Source: Nitrospirota bacterium (GTDB lineage: Bacteria; Nitrospirota; CAKKRA01; 9FT-COMBO-42-15). From it: 8,230 bases of DNA. The notes under the pieces were generated by a model. It saw nothing but the letters and a program-made list of their open reading frames with translations, ran no database searches and had not been told where the DNA came from. The position numbers and the translations under genes are program-made. The stretch is taken from assembly GCA_023248415.1 (NCBI GenBank), contig JAHFEP010000124.1, forward strand, positions 1 to 8,230, in the 5' to 3' direction. Of this stretch, positions 1 to 6,864 are shown one piece after another; positions within the stretch are counted from its first letter, which is position 1; every line of letters begins with the position of its first letter.

Positions 1-321
1 TTTTCAAATGACCCAAGCAGTGAAAAGGGAGGGGACATGGGCTTTATACACAAGGGAAGACTGGAGCCTTATGTAGAGGATATTGCATACACTATGAAGG
101 TCGGAGAAATAAGCGATGTACTGCAGACCATCTACGGCTATCATATAATCAAGCTGGAAGAGAAAAAGCCGCCGCAATATACACAATTTTCAAAGATAAA
201 GGAAAAGCTAAAAAAAGACCTTGAGAGCATTGCTATGGAGGAGAAGGAAAAGAATTGGATTAAAGAATTACGCGAAAAGGCAGAGATAAAGTATTATGTT
301 CCGTCTGATAAAAAAGACTAA
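1..321 (+). CDS. Parvulin-type peptidyl-prolyl cis-trans isomerase, C-terminal part (5' end outside window)
   Basis: The last 106 residues of a rotamase are visible; the frame is open from base 1 to the TAA at 319-321, so the gene begins upstream of the window. The segment FSNDPSSEKGGDMGFIHKG, followed by a GEISDVLQT stretch and GYHIIKLEEKK, is the second half of a PpiC/SurA-type parvulin domain. Family members catalyse prolyl isomerisation, usually in the periplasm, and assist folding of exported proteins, especially outer-membrane barrels. After the domain comes a charged, Lys/Glu-rich helical tail of about 45 residues, as in SurA- and PrsA-like proteins. The ATG at 37 lies inside the conserved domain and is not a start. 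The gene overlaps the downstream barrel gene by 26 bases, which suggests co-expression and fits a role as its folding helper. The N-terminal signal and the chaperone portion cannot be seen, so SurA, PpiD or PrsA type cannot be decided. Confidence 0.9.
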   Translation, partial: FSNDPSSEKGGDMGFIHKGRLEPYVEDIAYTMKVGEISDVLQTIYGYHIIKLEEKKPPQYTQFSKIKEKLKKDLESIAMEEKEKNWIKELREKAEIKYYVPSDKKD

Positions 322-2134
322 AAAGATTGTAATTGTAATTGCAATAATATTTGTCCTGTTTCCTTTTAAAAAATCTTATGCCCAGGGGTTTTCTTGGTCT
401 GGAATGATAGAGCTAAGCTTCAGGGACAGGATTGAGAAGGGCAAATCAGGTGAATATGAAACAAAGACCGACCAAAAGACCTTTCAGCAGAGGTATTTTT
501 TAAATCTCAACGGCCCGATATTTGACCCCAGGATTGCAATATTCTCCATTGGCACAACATTTACCCATACATGGGAAGATTTGAATGACGCTAACAGCCG
601 CACAAAGGATTACGGCTATAATATAGCAACAACCTTCTTTCCGCAACGTTATTTCCCATTAACCCTTTACACAAACAGATTTGTATCTGATACAGACAGC
701 TCAATATTTGCTTCAAGGAAAACCACAACAACAGGCTACGGCTTAAGATGGCCTTTAATGTTAAGAAGCCTTCCGACAATACGGCTCTTAATGGAGCAGA
801 CAGAAACTGTTAGCGATGACCCGCAGCAAGGAAAGGATGAAAGAAAAAGAGAGGCATCCCTTGAATTAAACAAGGTAACCTCTGCAAGCGTTTTTTTTGC
901 AAGATACAGATATGAAAATCTGCTGGAAAAGATAGGAAACAGCACAAGCGATCTGCACGGCGCTGACATGAACTACGGAAGCCAGCTTACAAATATCCTG
1001 CACCTGCGCACCTTTGGCAGCTATTATACAACAGGCGCAAAAGACGGAACAGATTCTGACATATCTTTAAAGGACAATGTAGATACAGGCGTAGGCTTGT
1101 ATTTCCATCCTGCTGTATATTTAGACTTAACAACTGATTATAACTTTTACTATACATTTGATGAAACCTATCCTGCGGGAGAAAGATTGAGAACATTATC
1201 ACGCAGGCATCTTTCCTCAACATCATTATATTATCACCCTGACCCAAGACTTGATGCTCGTCTTGGCTATTATTATGGAAAGACCATCTCAACAACAGAT
1301 ATTGATAACCATCAGACAACCTTTAATATACTTGGAAAACCAATAACAGGACTAAATCTGATGGGTAACGCTTCTTATTTGTACTCTAAAAGCTCCTCAG
1401 AAGTATATTACTCAAAGAGCAAAACACAGAATTACGGCACAGGTTTTTCATATACCCTGCCTTTTAGGAATATTACATTCAATACAGGGTATAGATTTGA
1501 TTATGGTATTCTTAGCATTGACCCAGGCGATGACGGGCATAATACAAACCACTCGGCTGGCGCAGGAATTGCATATAATTTGAATGTAGTGCTTATCACA
1601 ACTGACTACCAGTTTTCATCAAGAAGGGAAAGCAGGGCAGATATAGAGGACAGGGATGAGCACAGATACAAACTTGGATTAGCGAGCTATTATATAAGAG
1701 GCCTTGCTGTTACAGCAAGCTTTGAATATGACAATCTTATGCAAAGGAAAAATGATGAGCCATGGACAAAAAATGAACTGATTATTATAGACACAAAGCT
1801 CGACTACAATATCTGGAGGGGACTCTTCTTTTCAGGCGGATACAGCCATTATGATTTTTCTAACCCTGCTTCTAATGATACTGAAACCGTGTATACTGAA
1901 GGAAGGATGGTGTTTTTCCCATTAAGTAATCTCTTTGCAACAGTAAAGATACGGGAGGAGTGGAATTGGTATTCTTTAAATGCGAATAAAAATACCCTGT
2001 TAGGAGAGGCAAGGCTTGATTACAGGATAAGAAAGCTGCTGCTTTCTGCTGAATATAGTTACTCTTTGGAAACACAGGGATCTATGGAGACAACAAAGAA
2101 CATGGTATTTTTCAGGGTAACAAGGACATTCTGA
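296..2134 (+). CDS. Outer-membrane beta-barrel protein (putative porin of an electron-transfer locus)
   Basis: A 612-residue exported protein. Residues 1-29 form a signal peptide: basic KKTKK, a hydrophobic IVIVIAIIFVLF core, and SYA before the likely cut at A29/Q30. The mature protein is a long run of amphipathic, aromatic-rich strands joined by short Asp/Asn/Gly turns and longer polar loops, without hydrophobic helices. It ends in FFRVTRTF; a terminal Phe is the usual BAM recognition signal of outer-membrane barrels. Length would allow some 20 or more strands, but I did not run a strand predictor. I see no cysteine, so it lacks the N-terminal CXXC pair known in MtrB. Start: an in-frame TAA at 287-289 excludes any earlier start, so ATG 296 is first; its ribosome site is weak, suggesting coupling to the overlapping isomerase gene. 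It ends with tandem stops TGA TAA. The cytochrome neighbours suggest an electron-conduit porin or an export/anchor barrel; its substrate is unknown. Confidence 0.85.
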   Translation: MFRLIKKTKKIVIVIAIIFVLFPFKKSYAQGFSWSGMIELSFRDRIEKGKSGEYETKTDQKTFQQRYFLNLNGPIFDPRIAIFSIGTTFTHTWEDLNDANSRTKDYGYNIATTFFPQRYFPLTLYTNRFVSDTDSSIFASRKTTTTGYGLRWPLMLRSLPTIRLLMEQTETVSDDPQQGKDERKREASLELNKVTSASVFFARYRYENLLEKIGNSTSDLHGADMNYGSQLTNILHLRTFGSYYTTGAKDGTDSDISLKDNVDTGVGLYFHPAVYLDLTTDYNFYYTFDETYPAGERLRTLSRRHLSSTSLYYHPDPRLDARLGYYYGKTISTTDIDNHQTTFNILGKPITGLNLMGNASYLYSKSSSEVYYSKSKTQNYGTGFSYTLPFRNITFNTGYRFDYGILSIDPGDDGHNTNHSAGAGIAYNLNVVLITTDYQFSSRRESRADIEDRDEHRYKLGLASYYIRGLAVTASFEYDNLMQRKNDEPWTKNELIIIDTKLDYNIWRGLFFSGGYSHYDFSNPASNDTETVYTEGRMVFFPLSNLFATVKIREEWNWYSLNANKNTLLGEARLDYRIRKLLLSAEYSYSLETQGSMETTKNMVFFRVTRTF

Positions 2135-2138
2135 TAAC

Positions 2139-2166
2139 TTGACTTTGGGGTTGTATTTGATATACT
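2139..2166 (+). promoter_or_regulatory. Putative sigma70-type promoter with extended -10
   Basis: TTGACT at 2139-2144 (5 of 6 to consensus) is followed after 16 bases by TATACT at 2161-2166 (5 of 6). A TG at 2158-2159 one base upstream makes an extended -10. Initiation would be near 2173, leaving a leader of about 34 bases before the GTG at 2207. It lies in the longest gap of the window and would drive the NHL, cytochrome and propeller genes independently of the isomerase-barrel pair. Prediction by eye only. Confidence 0.55.
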
Positions 2167-2186
2167 TAAAAAATCACCTTTTTTAA
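2166..2186. repeat. Small AT-only inverted repeat at the predicted transcription start
   Basis: TTAAAAAA (2166-2173) and TTTTTTAA (2179-2186) are a perfect 8-base inverted repeat around TCACC. It starts at the last base of the -10 box and covers the predicted start site, so it could be an operator or simply AT-rich DNA. The stem has no G-C pair and is a poor terminator. Confidence 0.3.
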
Positions 2187-2193
2187 TGAAAAC

Positions 2194-2200
2194 AAGGAGA
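2194..2200 (+). promoter_or_regulatory. Ribosome binding site that fixes the NHL gene start at GTG 2207
   Basis: AAGGAGA ends six bases before GTG 2207. The in-frame ATG at 2186 lies upstream of this site, has no ribosome site of its own, and would start only about 13 bases after the predicted transcription start. GTG 2207 is therefore preferred. Confidence 0.75.
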
Positions 2201-2206
2201 TATAAA

Positions 2207-3226
2207 GTGAAAAAAGCCAAAAATTGTTTCTTCGTAATTGCTATATTAATCCTCCTGTTAATCCCCATAACCATTTATTCTGCAGAGCTCGTCTGGCCTC
2301 CGCCTCCAGAGGAGGCAAAGATAGCCTTTGTCCAGTCCTTTTCAACACCCGAGGACTTAAAGATTAAAAAATCTATCTTTAAGAAGATATGGGAATTCAT
2401 TATTGGCGAGGATGTAGAAAACCGAGTTGTAAAGCCTTATGGTGTTTTTTCAGCAGATGAAAAGATATACATAACAGACAGCGGAAGCCGCAGAGTCCAT
2501 ATCTTTGATACAAATAAGAAGAAATACAGCTTTATTGACAGCACAAGCAGGAATATGCCTTTAAAGTCGCCAATTGGCGTTGTTGTTGATAATAAGGGGA
2601 ATATATATGTCTCAGATTCTATTATTGGAAAAGTATTTGTCTTTGACCAGAAAGGCAAAATGCAAAAGGAGATTGGCGGAGAAGGCATCCTGACAAGACC
2701 TGTGGGCATTGCTATAAACCCTGTTAATAATTATTTATATGTGGTAGACACTGCTGCTAATAAGGCAAGGGTATTCTCGCTTGAGGGAAAGCCCATATTT
2801 GAATTTGGCCAGAGGGGCAAAAAAGACGGGGAGTTTAACTTTCCCACGAACATAGCAATAGATAAGGATGGGAATATATATATATGCGATACCTTAAATT
2901 TCAGGATTCAGATATTTAGTAAAGATGGAAGATTTATTGGCAAGTTTGGCAAGGTCGGCAACAGGATAGGGGAATTTTCAAAGCCAAAGGGCATTGCAGT
3001 AGACAGCGAAGGACACATATATGTTGCAGATGCCATGTATGATGTTGTGCAGATATTCAATAAAAACGGCGAGCTTCTGCTGGTCTTTGGAGGCGGCGGC
3101 TCTGAGGATGGGAAGATGTGGCTGCCAGCAGGGCTATATATTGATAAGGAAGATAAGATATATTTGGCAGACTCATACAACAACAGGGCTCAGGTATTTA
3201 AGTATTTAAAAGGCAAAGGTCTGTAG
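2207..3226 (+). CDS. Exported NHL-repeat six-bladed beta-propeller protein
   Basis: A 339-residue protein from GTG 2207, chosen for the AAGGAGA site; ATG 2186 would add seven residues. The first 25 or so residues are a signal peptide (KKAKN, then a CFFVIAILILLLIPITI core, cut near YSA/EL). A linker follows with WPPPPEEAKIAFVQSF and a charged KKSIFKKIWEFIIGED helix, an N-terminal arrangement I recall from NHL proteins beside multiheme cytochromes. Six NHL blades follow, marked by KPYG (about residue 76), SPIG (121), RPVG (164), FPTN (213), KPKG (258) and LPAG (306), each with a GNIYVSD- or RIQIF-type strand. NHL propellers are usually binding or scaffold modules without catalysis. No heme motif or lipobox is seen, so a soluble periplasmic or surface location is likely. 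It lies 18 bases upstream of the cytochrome gene and probably serves its assembly, placement or binding (inference). Confidence 0.88.
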   Translation: MKKAKNCFFVIAILILLLIPITIYSAELVWPPPPEEAKIAFVQSFSTPEDLKIKKSIFKKIWEFIIGEDVENRVVKPYGVFSADEKIYITDSGSRRVHIFDTNKKKYSFIDSTSRNMPLKSPIGVVVDNKGNIYVSDSIIGKVFVFDQKGKMQKEIGGEGILTRPVGIAINPVNNYLYVVDTAANKARVFSLEGKPIFEFGQRGKKDGEFNFPTNIAIDKDGNIYICDTLNFRIQIFSKDGRFIGKFGKVGNRIGEFSKPKGIAVDSEGHIYVADAMYDVVQIFNKNGELLLVFGGGGSEDGKMWLPAGLYIDKEDKIYLADSYNNRAQVFKYLKGKGL

Positions 3227-3244
3227 AAAGGTGGTTTTTGTTTT

Positions 3245-5887
3245 ATGAAGCATGTAGTATCTTTTTTTGCAATTGTTATTCTATTTCTAAATGCCGAAAC
3301 GGTTTTTTCAGCCCGCGGTGATTTAGGGGATGAGAATATAAAATATACCAAACACAATCTTTCTGCATTTTGGCCTGCAGATGCAGGCGCAGATATCAGG
3401 ACTGTTAAATCTCCTACACAGACAGAGGTCTGCGTCTTCTGCCACACACCTCATGGCAGCACATTAGAGGACTTGGGAGGCGGTGTCCGCGCCCCTTTGT
3501 GGAACAGAAAGCTATCCACAGCGAATTATTTTTTATATGATGAGGTATGGTCCCCTACGCTTGAGGCATACAGGGTAAATGTAAAGCCGAGTGTGCCAAC
3601 AGGATACTCAAAGCTGTGCTTATCATGCCATGATGGAACACTTGCAATTGGCGATGTATACAATGCGCCTGGCTCTGGCGGATATTCATCAACTGGGCAG
3701 AGCCCTATCCCCCTTACTGGCACTGACGCAGGCGGAACAATGCCTGCCGGCTCAGGCAGATACACTGGAGACACAAGGCTAATTGGGGCTAACCTTTCAA
3801 ATGACCATCCAATATCCTTTGTATTTGACATGAATCTTTACAGTGCAGATAAAGAGGTAGCAGATCCGTCCACAGTAGTTGACCCTGTAACAAACAAGAC
3901 CCTTTTATACTCTGGGATGTCAGCTACAAGGAATAATGTCCAATGCACATCGTGCCATAATCCGCATACGACTTATGAGAAATTCCTGAGGATGAGCAAA
4001 TGGAATCTTGGCGGCGGACCAACAACCAAACAGATATGCTTAAACTGCCACAATAAACTAGGATGGATAGACTCTTCTCATAAGATAGCAGCAAAGATAT
4101 TTAATGCAACAGGACTTCCCTCATCAGATGTCAATTTTGCAGGAAAGCAAATGACCACTGTCGGTTGTTTATCCTGCCATGATACGCACACAATACAGGG
4201 CGCTGAAAGGCTCCTGCGTGATGCTGTTGACTCTGCTACCTACACAGCAGGAGGGAACTCTGTTGCAGGAAGCAAAACCTCATCTGCTATAGAAAATGTA
4301 TGTTTCAGATGTCATTCAAGGGCATCAGCATCTCTATCAACGCCTCATGGCCTAATGGATAGCAATGCAGCGCCTCCGCCTGATATATGGACGCAATTTA
4401 ACAAGACATCAAGGATGCCTATTGCTGACACTGCGAGTCAGGGCAATCATCAGCCGGTATTTACACTATCTCAGCCGGATGAAGCAACTATACCAACAGG
4501 AGACCCAAAAACAAATTATGAGAAGGTATTATTGGGTGTTGTTATCGCCCCATCATCTGTGTATAAGCATATAGAGTGCACTGATTGCCACAATCCTCAC
4601 AGGGTTACAAGCAATACCAGTGCGTCATTGAGCGGCATAGACAGGCTTGCAGGTATGAGGGGTATAAGGGTTGATGGGGCTGTAATGCAGAGTGTGGCGA
4701 ATGCAGGCACTACCGGGACATACAGAAGCATGGTAGAGATATCTGAGGTATGTTTCAGATGTCATGGAGATACTTATGATACTTTTATACCGACTAAGCC
4801 TGACAGCTACACAAAATGCCTGAACCAGGGGTGCACTTCAACCGGCTCTGTAAGCGAGCCTACACGCACTACTGCTAACAATCCTGCATCAGGCAATACA
4901 CACGGCAGCAACAAGAGAAAAGAGTTTAACCCAAATACGCCGAATGTCAATACAGGCCAGAGCTTTAACAGCGCATTTCATCCTGTTGCAGCAACAGGAA
5001 GAAATACCACTGCCATCTTTGCACCCGGAACAACTGCCTTGCTCGGCGGTCTTGACAGGACAAAGACAATAAACTGCACAGACTGCCACAATACAGAGGC
5101 GCTTGGCGCAGGGACATTTTCAGGCACAACAGCAACGCCGACATTCGCCGGGCCGATTACTCAAAGCAGTCTAAGGAGCTATGTTGAGGCAGCTCCAGCA
5201 AGGACATTGAGCGATGTAAACCCTGCATCAACGCACAACTTTGTCGGATTATCTACAGCAGAGGCAAAGGGGCCTCACGGCTCCGCAAACAACAGGCTGC
5301 TAAGGGCAAATTACAATACAACACTGACTGCCACTGGTACAATCACAGCAGCCAATCCAGCAGGCAGCTTCCCGTTTACATCCTTTAATGCAGGCAACTT
5401 TGCATTATGCTTCCAGTGCCATAATGTTCAGGCATTTACAGATTCAGACGGTGTTGTTGGAGGAAATCAACTGACTAATTTTAGACTACTAATAGGTGGT
5501 GGCTTTGGAAATCTTAATCTGCATGCAGTTCACCTTGCAAATACAGCCTTTGGCGGCGCATGGAGCCTTGGCGTTGGCGCTTATACTGCCTGTGCCAATT
5601 GCCACTACAATGTGCATTCAAATGTAGAGGCAGCGAATACAGAATATGTCGGCGGCGGCACCCTGAGGCCTGACGGCGCAACAAGGCTTATAAATTTTTC
5701 CCCTGTTATTCAGCGGTACACATATTCAAAACCTGCGTGGTACTATTCAGGCGGGAATATGAGATGCGACTTAAGGTGTCATGGCAACAGCATTATGGGT
5801 TCAGGTTTCGGCGGTGGAGGCGGTGGTGGTGGAGGCTTTGGCGGCGGCGGAGTAAACGCACAGTATAACTATTATCCGAATCAGTAG
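3245..5887 (+). CDS. Large exported multiheme c-type cytochrome, 12 predicted hemes (cytochrome 1)
   Basis: An 880-residue cytochrome with a signal peptide cut near A23/R24 (VFSA then RGDLGD). Eleven CXXCH motifs start at residues 63, 125, 234, 265, 308, 353, 445, 503, 611, 722 and 783, and a twelfth site is CX3CH (CDLRCH) at 841-846. The sites fall into six pairs, the pattern of doubled-CXXCH cytochromes. Many extra His in TPHG, NPH, DTH, DHP, FHP and GPHG contexts could be distal ligands for bis-His hemes. A Cys pair without His (CLNQGC, 525-530) lies between pairs four and five. About 71 residues per heme is sparse, with Ser/Thr/Gly/Asn-rich linkers suited to a surface-exposed protein. The C-terminus is a glycine-rich tail, then NAQYNYYPNQ. 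No lipobox or membrane helix is seen after the signal. The ribosome site is AAAGGTGG, 10 bases before ATG. Likely role: periplasmic-to-surface or extracellular electron transfer, alone or as a filament; the electron acceptor is unknown. Confidence 0.92.
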   Translation: MKHVVSFFAIVILFLNAETVFSARGDLGDENIKYTKHNLSAFWPADAGADIRTVKSPTQTEVCVFCHTPHGSTLEDLGGGVRAPLWNRKLSTANYFLYDEVWSPTLEAYRVNVKPSVPTGYSKLCLSCHDGTLAIGDVYNAPGSGGYSSTGQSPIPLTGTDAGGTMPAGSGRYTGDTRLIGANLSNDHPISFVFDMNLYSADKEVADPSTVVDPVTNKTLLYSGMSATRNNVQCTSCHNPHTTYEKFLRMSKWNLGGGPTTKQICLNCHNKLGWIDSSHKIAAKIFNATGLPSSDVNFAGKQMTTVGCLSCHDTHTIQGAERLLRDAVDSATYTAGGNSVAGSKTSSAIENVCFRCHSRASASLSTPHGLMDSNAAPPPDIWTQFNKTSRMPIADTASQGNHQPVFTLSQPDEATIPTGDPKTNYEKVLLGVVIAPSSVYKHIECTDCHNPHRVTSNTSASLSGIDRLAGMRGIRVDGAVMQSVANAGTTGTYRSMVEISEVCFRCHGDTYDTFIPTKPDSYTKCLNQGCTSTGSVSEPTRTTANNPASGNTHGSNKRKEFNPNTPNVNTGQSFNSAFHPVAATGRNTTAIFAPGTTALLGGLDRTKTINCTDCHNTEALGAGTFSGTTATPTFAGPITQSSLRSYVEAAPARTLSDVNPASTHNFVGLSTAEAKGPHGSANNRLLRANYNTTLTATGTITAANPAGSFPFTSFNAGNFALCFQCHNVQAFTDSDGVVGGNQLTNFRLLIGGGFGNLNLHAVHLANTAFGGAWSLGVGAYTACANCHYNVHSNVEAANTEYVGGGTLRPDGATRLINFSPVIQRYTYSKPAWYYSGGNMRCDLRCHGNSIMGSGFGGGGGGGGGFGGGGVNAQYNYYPNQ
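3302..3596 (+). repeat. Direct repeat, copy 1 (start of cytochrome 1)
   Basis: This stretch matches 7936-8230 without gaps at an offset of 4634 bases: 27 mismatches in 295 bases (about 91% identity, counted by hand). It encodes the last residues of the signal peptide and the first 94 mature residues, including the first heme site. Bases 3377-3450 are identical in both copies. The repeat may continue past the right edge of the window. Confidence 0.95.
4817..4834 (+). other. CX4C cysteine pair without heme His in cytochrome 1
   Basis: The codons read C-L-N-Q-G-C (residues 525-530) followed by Thr instead of His. It could be a disulfide or the remains of a CX4CH heme site. It lies outside the six regular heme pairs. 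Function unknown. Confidence 0.5.
5765..5782 (+). other. Atypical CX3CH heme-attachment site in cytochrome 1
   Basis: TGC GAC TTA AGG TGT CAT gives C-D-L-R-C-H at residues 841-846, with one more residue between the cysteines than the canonical motif. It occupies the position of the second member of the sixth heme pair (its partner is CANCH at 783), which argues that it binds heme. Longer-spaced heme motifs are known in multiheme cytochromes, but attachment here is not shown. Confidence 0.65.
5798..5851 (+). repeat. Glycine-rich GGN codon tract near the cytochrome 1 C-terminus
   Basis: Eighteen codons read G-S-G-F, nine Gly, F, four Gly. The GGN triplets use mixed third bases (GGC, GGT, GGA), so it is not a pure triplet repeat, but it could still vary in length between strains. 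It lies 15 codons after the last heme His and before a ten-residue end rich in Asn and Tyr. Confidence 0.9.
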
Positions 5888-5894
5888 GAATAAA

Positions 5895-6863
5895 ATGATT
5901 TGTAAAATTTTGATTATACTATTTATAATTATTCCGTCTTTTAGCGCAGAGGCATACTATCTCTATGTAACTGACGGCTATCAGAACAGGCTTGTGGTAA
6001 TAGACCCTGCAACTGCTAAGAATGTTAAAGAGATAGCAGCAGAAAACAGCCCCTTTGATGTAATCAGCATAGAGAAAGATGGAAAAGAACTGATTATACT
6101 CAGCCATGCAAACGACAAAGGGATTTGGATAATTGACCCTGTTACATACAAGATTGAAATGCAGATACCGCTTCCGCATAAAGGCGGCGGGCCAGCAGGA
6201 TATTTTCATCTTGCCTATAATCCTGTTTATAAAAAGCTCTATGCAGTAAGCCGTGCATTAAAAGAGGTTTATGTCTTTGATTCGCACAAGTGGCAGCATA
6301 TAAAAACAATAAAAACAGGCGATATGCCCTCTGGCATTGCTGTAAGCCCTGATGGAAGGAATGTTTATATAACAAATATGGCGTCTAAAAATATTACTGT
6401 TGTCAAATCAGAGGATGATACGCTTGATAAACCTATATCCTTTAATGGCCTGCCAAACGCCATTGCCCTAAGCCCTGATGGAAAATACTTATATATAACT
6501 GATGAGGAGAACTATAAACTATTTATAATTGACAGCAAATCTGAAAAGACCATTAAGGAGCTGTTTATCGGCATCGCGCCAAGAGGGATAACAGTAACAC
6601 CTGATGGAAAGCATATCTATGTAAGCAATCTGGACTCTTTCAGTGTAACAGCTATTGATGCGAACTCAATGGAGGTAATTGCAAATATCCCTGTCAGCTC
6701 TCTGCCATGGGGCATATCATCAAGCCCTGACAGCAAGAGGGTCTTTGTATGCAATTATTATGAAAACAGCATTTCTGTAATTGATACATCAACCAACAAA
6801 GAGATTGAAAGAATAAACGGGGCTGTCTTTCCTACAAAGCTTGCAATATCCAGAGGAAAATAA
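5895..6863 (+). CDS. Exported YVTN-family beta-propeller protein, first of a tandem pair
   Basis: A 322-residue protein. The signal peptide is very hydrophobic (ILIILFIIIPSFSA) with a cut near A18 or A20. The mature protein starts YYLYVTDGYQNRLVVIDP, the first blade strand. Four blades are in exact register, with SPDG, SPDG, TPDG and SPDS at residues 151, 193, 235 and 277, a period of 42 residues typical of YVTN/YncE-like seven-bladed propellers; the earlier blades are more divergent. Typical strands are NVYITN, YLYITD, HIYVSN and SISVIDTSTN. No CXXCH and no obvious catalytic set is seen, so a binding or scaffold role is more likely than an enzyme. ATG 5895 starts 7 bases after the cytochrome stop, and its ribosome site (TAGGAA) overlaps that stop codon, so the two are very likely co-translated. 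It probably works with the cytochrome outside the inner membrane (inference). YVTN propellers can resemble the cytochrome cd1 heme-d1 domain, but no support for heme d1 binding is seen. Confidence 0.85.
   Translation: MICKILIILFIIIPSFSAEAYYLYVTDGYQNRLVVIDPATAKNVKEIAAENSPFDVISIEKDGKELIILSHANDKGIWIIDPVTYKIEMQIPLPHKGGGPAGYFHLAYNPVYKKLYAVSRALKEVYVFDSHKWQHIKTIKTGDMPSGIAVSPDGRNVYITNMASKNITVVKSEDDTLDKPISFNGLPNAIALSPDGKYLYITDEENYKLFIIDSKSEKTIKELFIGIAPRGITVTPDGKHIYVSNLDSFSVTAIDANSMEVIANIPVSSLPWGISSSPDSKRVFVCNYYENSISVIDTSTNKEIERINGAVFPTKLAISRGK
6852..6857 (+). promoter_or_regulatory. Ribosome binding site that fixes the start at ATG 6865
   Basis: AGAGGA inside the end of the preceding gene lies 7 bases before ATG 6865. 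It favours that start over the in-frame TTG at 6841, which would put eight unlike residues (MQYPEENK) before a normal signal peptide. Confidence 0.7.
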
Positions 6864-6864
6864 G

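Noticed and set aside
37..321. A separate small gene starting at ATG 37
   Set aside because: The same frame is open to base 1 and encodes conserved parvulin sequence upstream of this ATG, so it is the end of a larger gene.
987..1319. 110-codon open frame on the minus strand, and similar minus-strand frames elsewhere
   Set aside because: They lie opposite well-supported genes and their translations show no recognisable domain or signal; taken as shadows.
2166..2186. Intrinsic terminator after the barrel gene
   Set aside because: The hairpin stem is only A-T pairs and lies downstream of a promoter rather than before it; no GC-rich stem with a T run is present.
2186..2206. Upstream ATG start for the NHL protein
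   Set aside because: No ribosome site before it, too close to the predicted transcription start, and a strong AAGGAGA lies between it and GTG 2207.
5798..5884. Glycine-rich C-terminus as a PEP-CTERM or sortase-type sorting signal
   Set aside because: There is no PEP or LPXTG motif, no hydrophobic helix and no basic tail.
6841..6864. TTG start for the second propeller, overlapping the previous gene
   Set aside because: It would place polar residues before a standard signal peptide; ATG 6865 has its own ribosome site and a start right after the previous stop.
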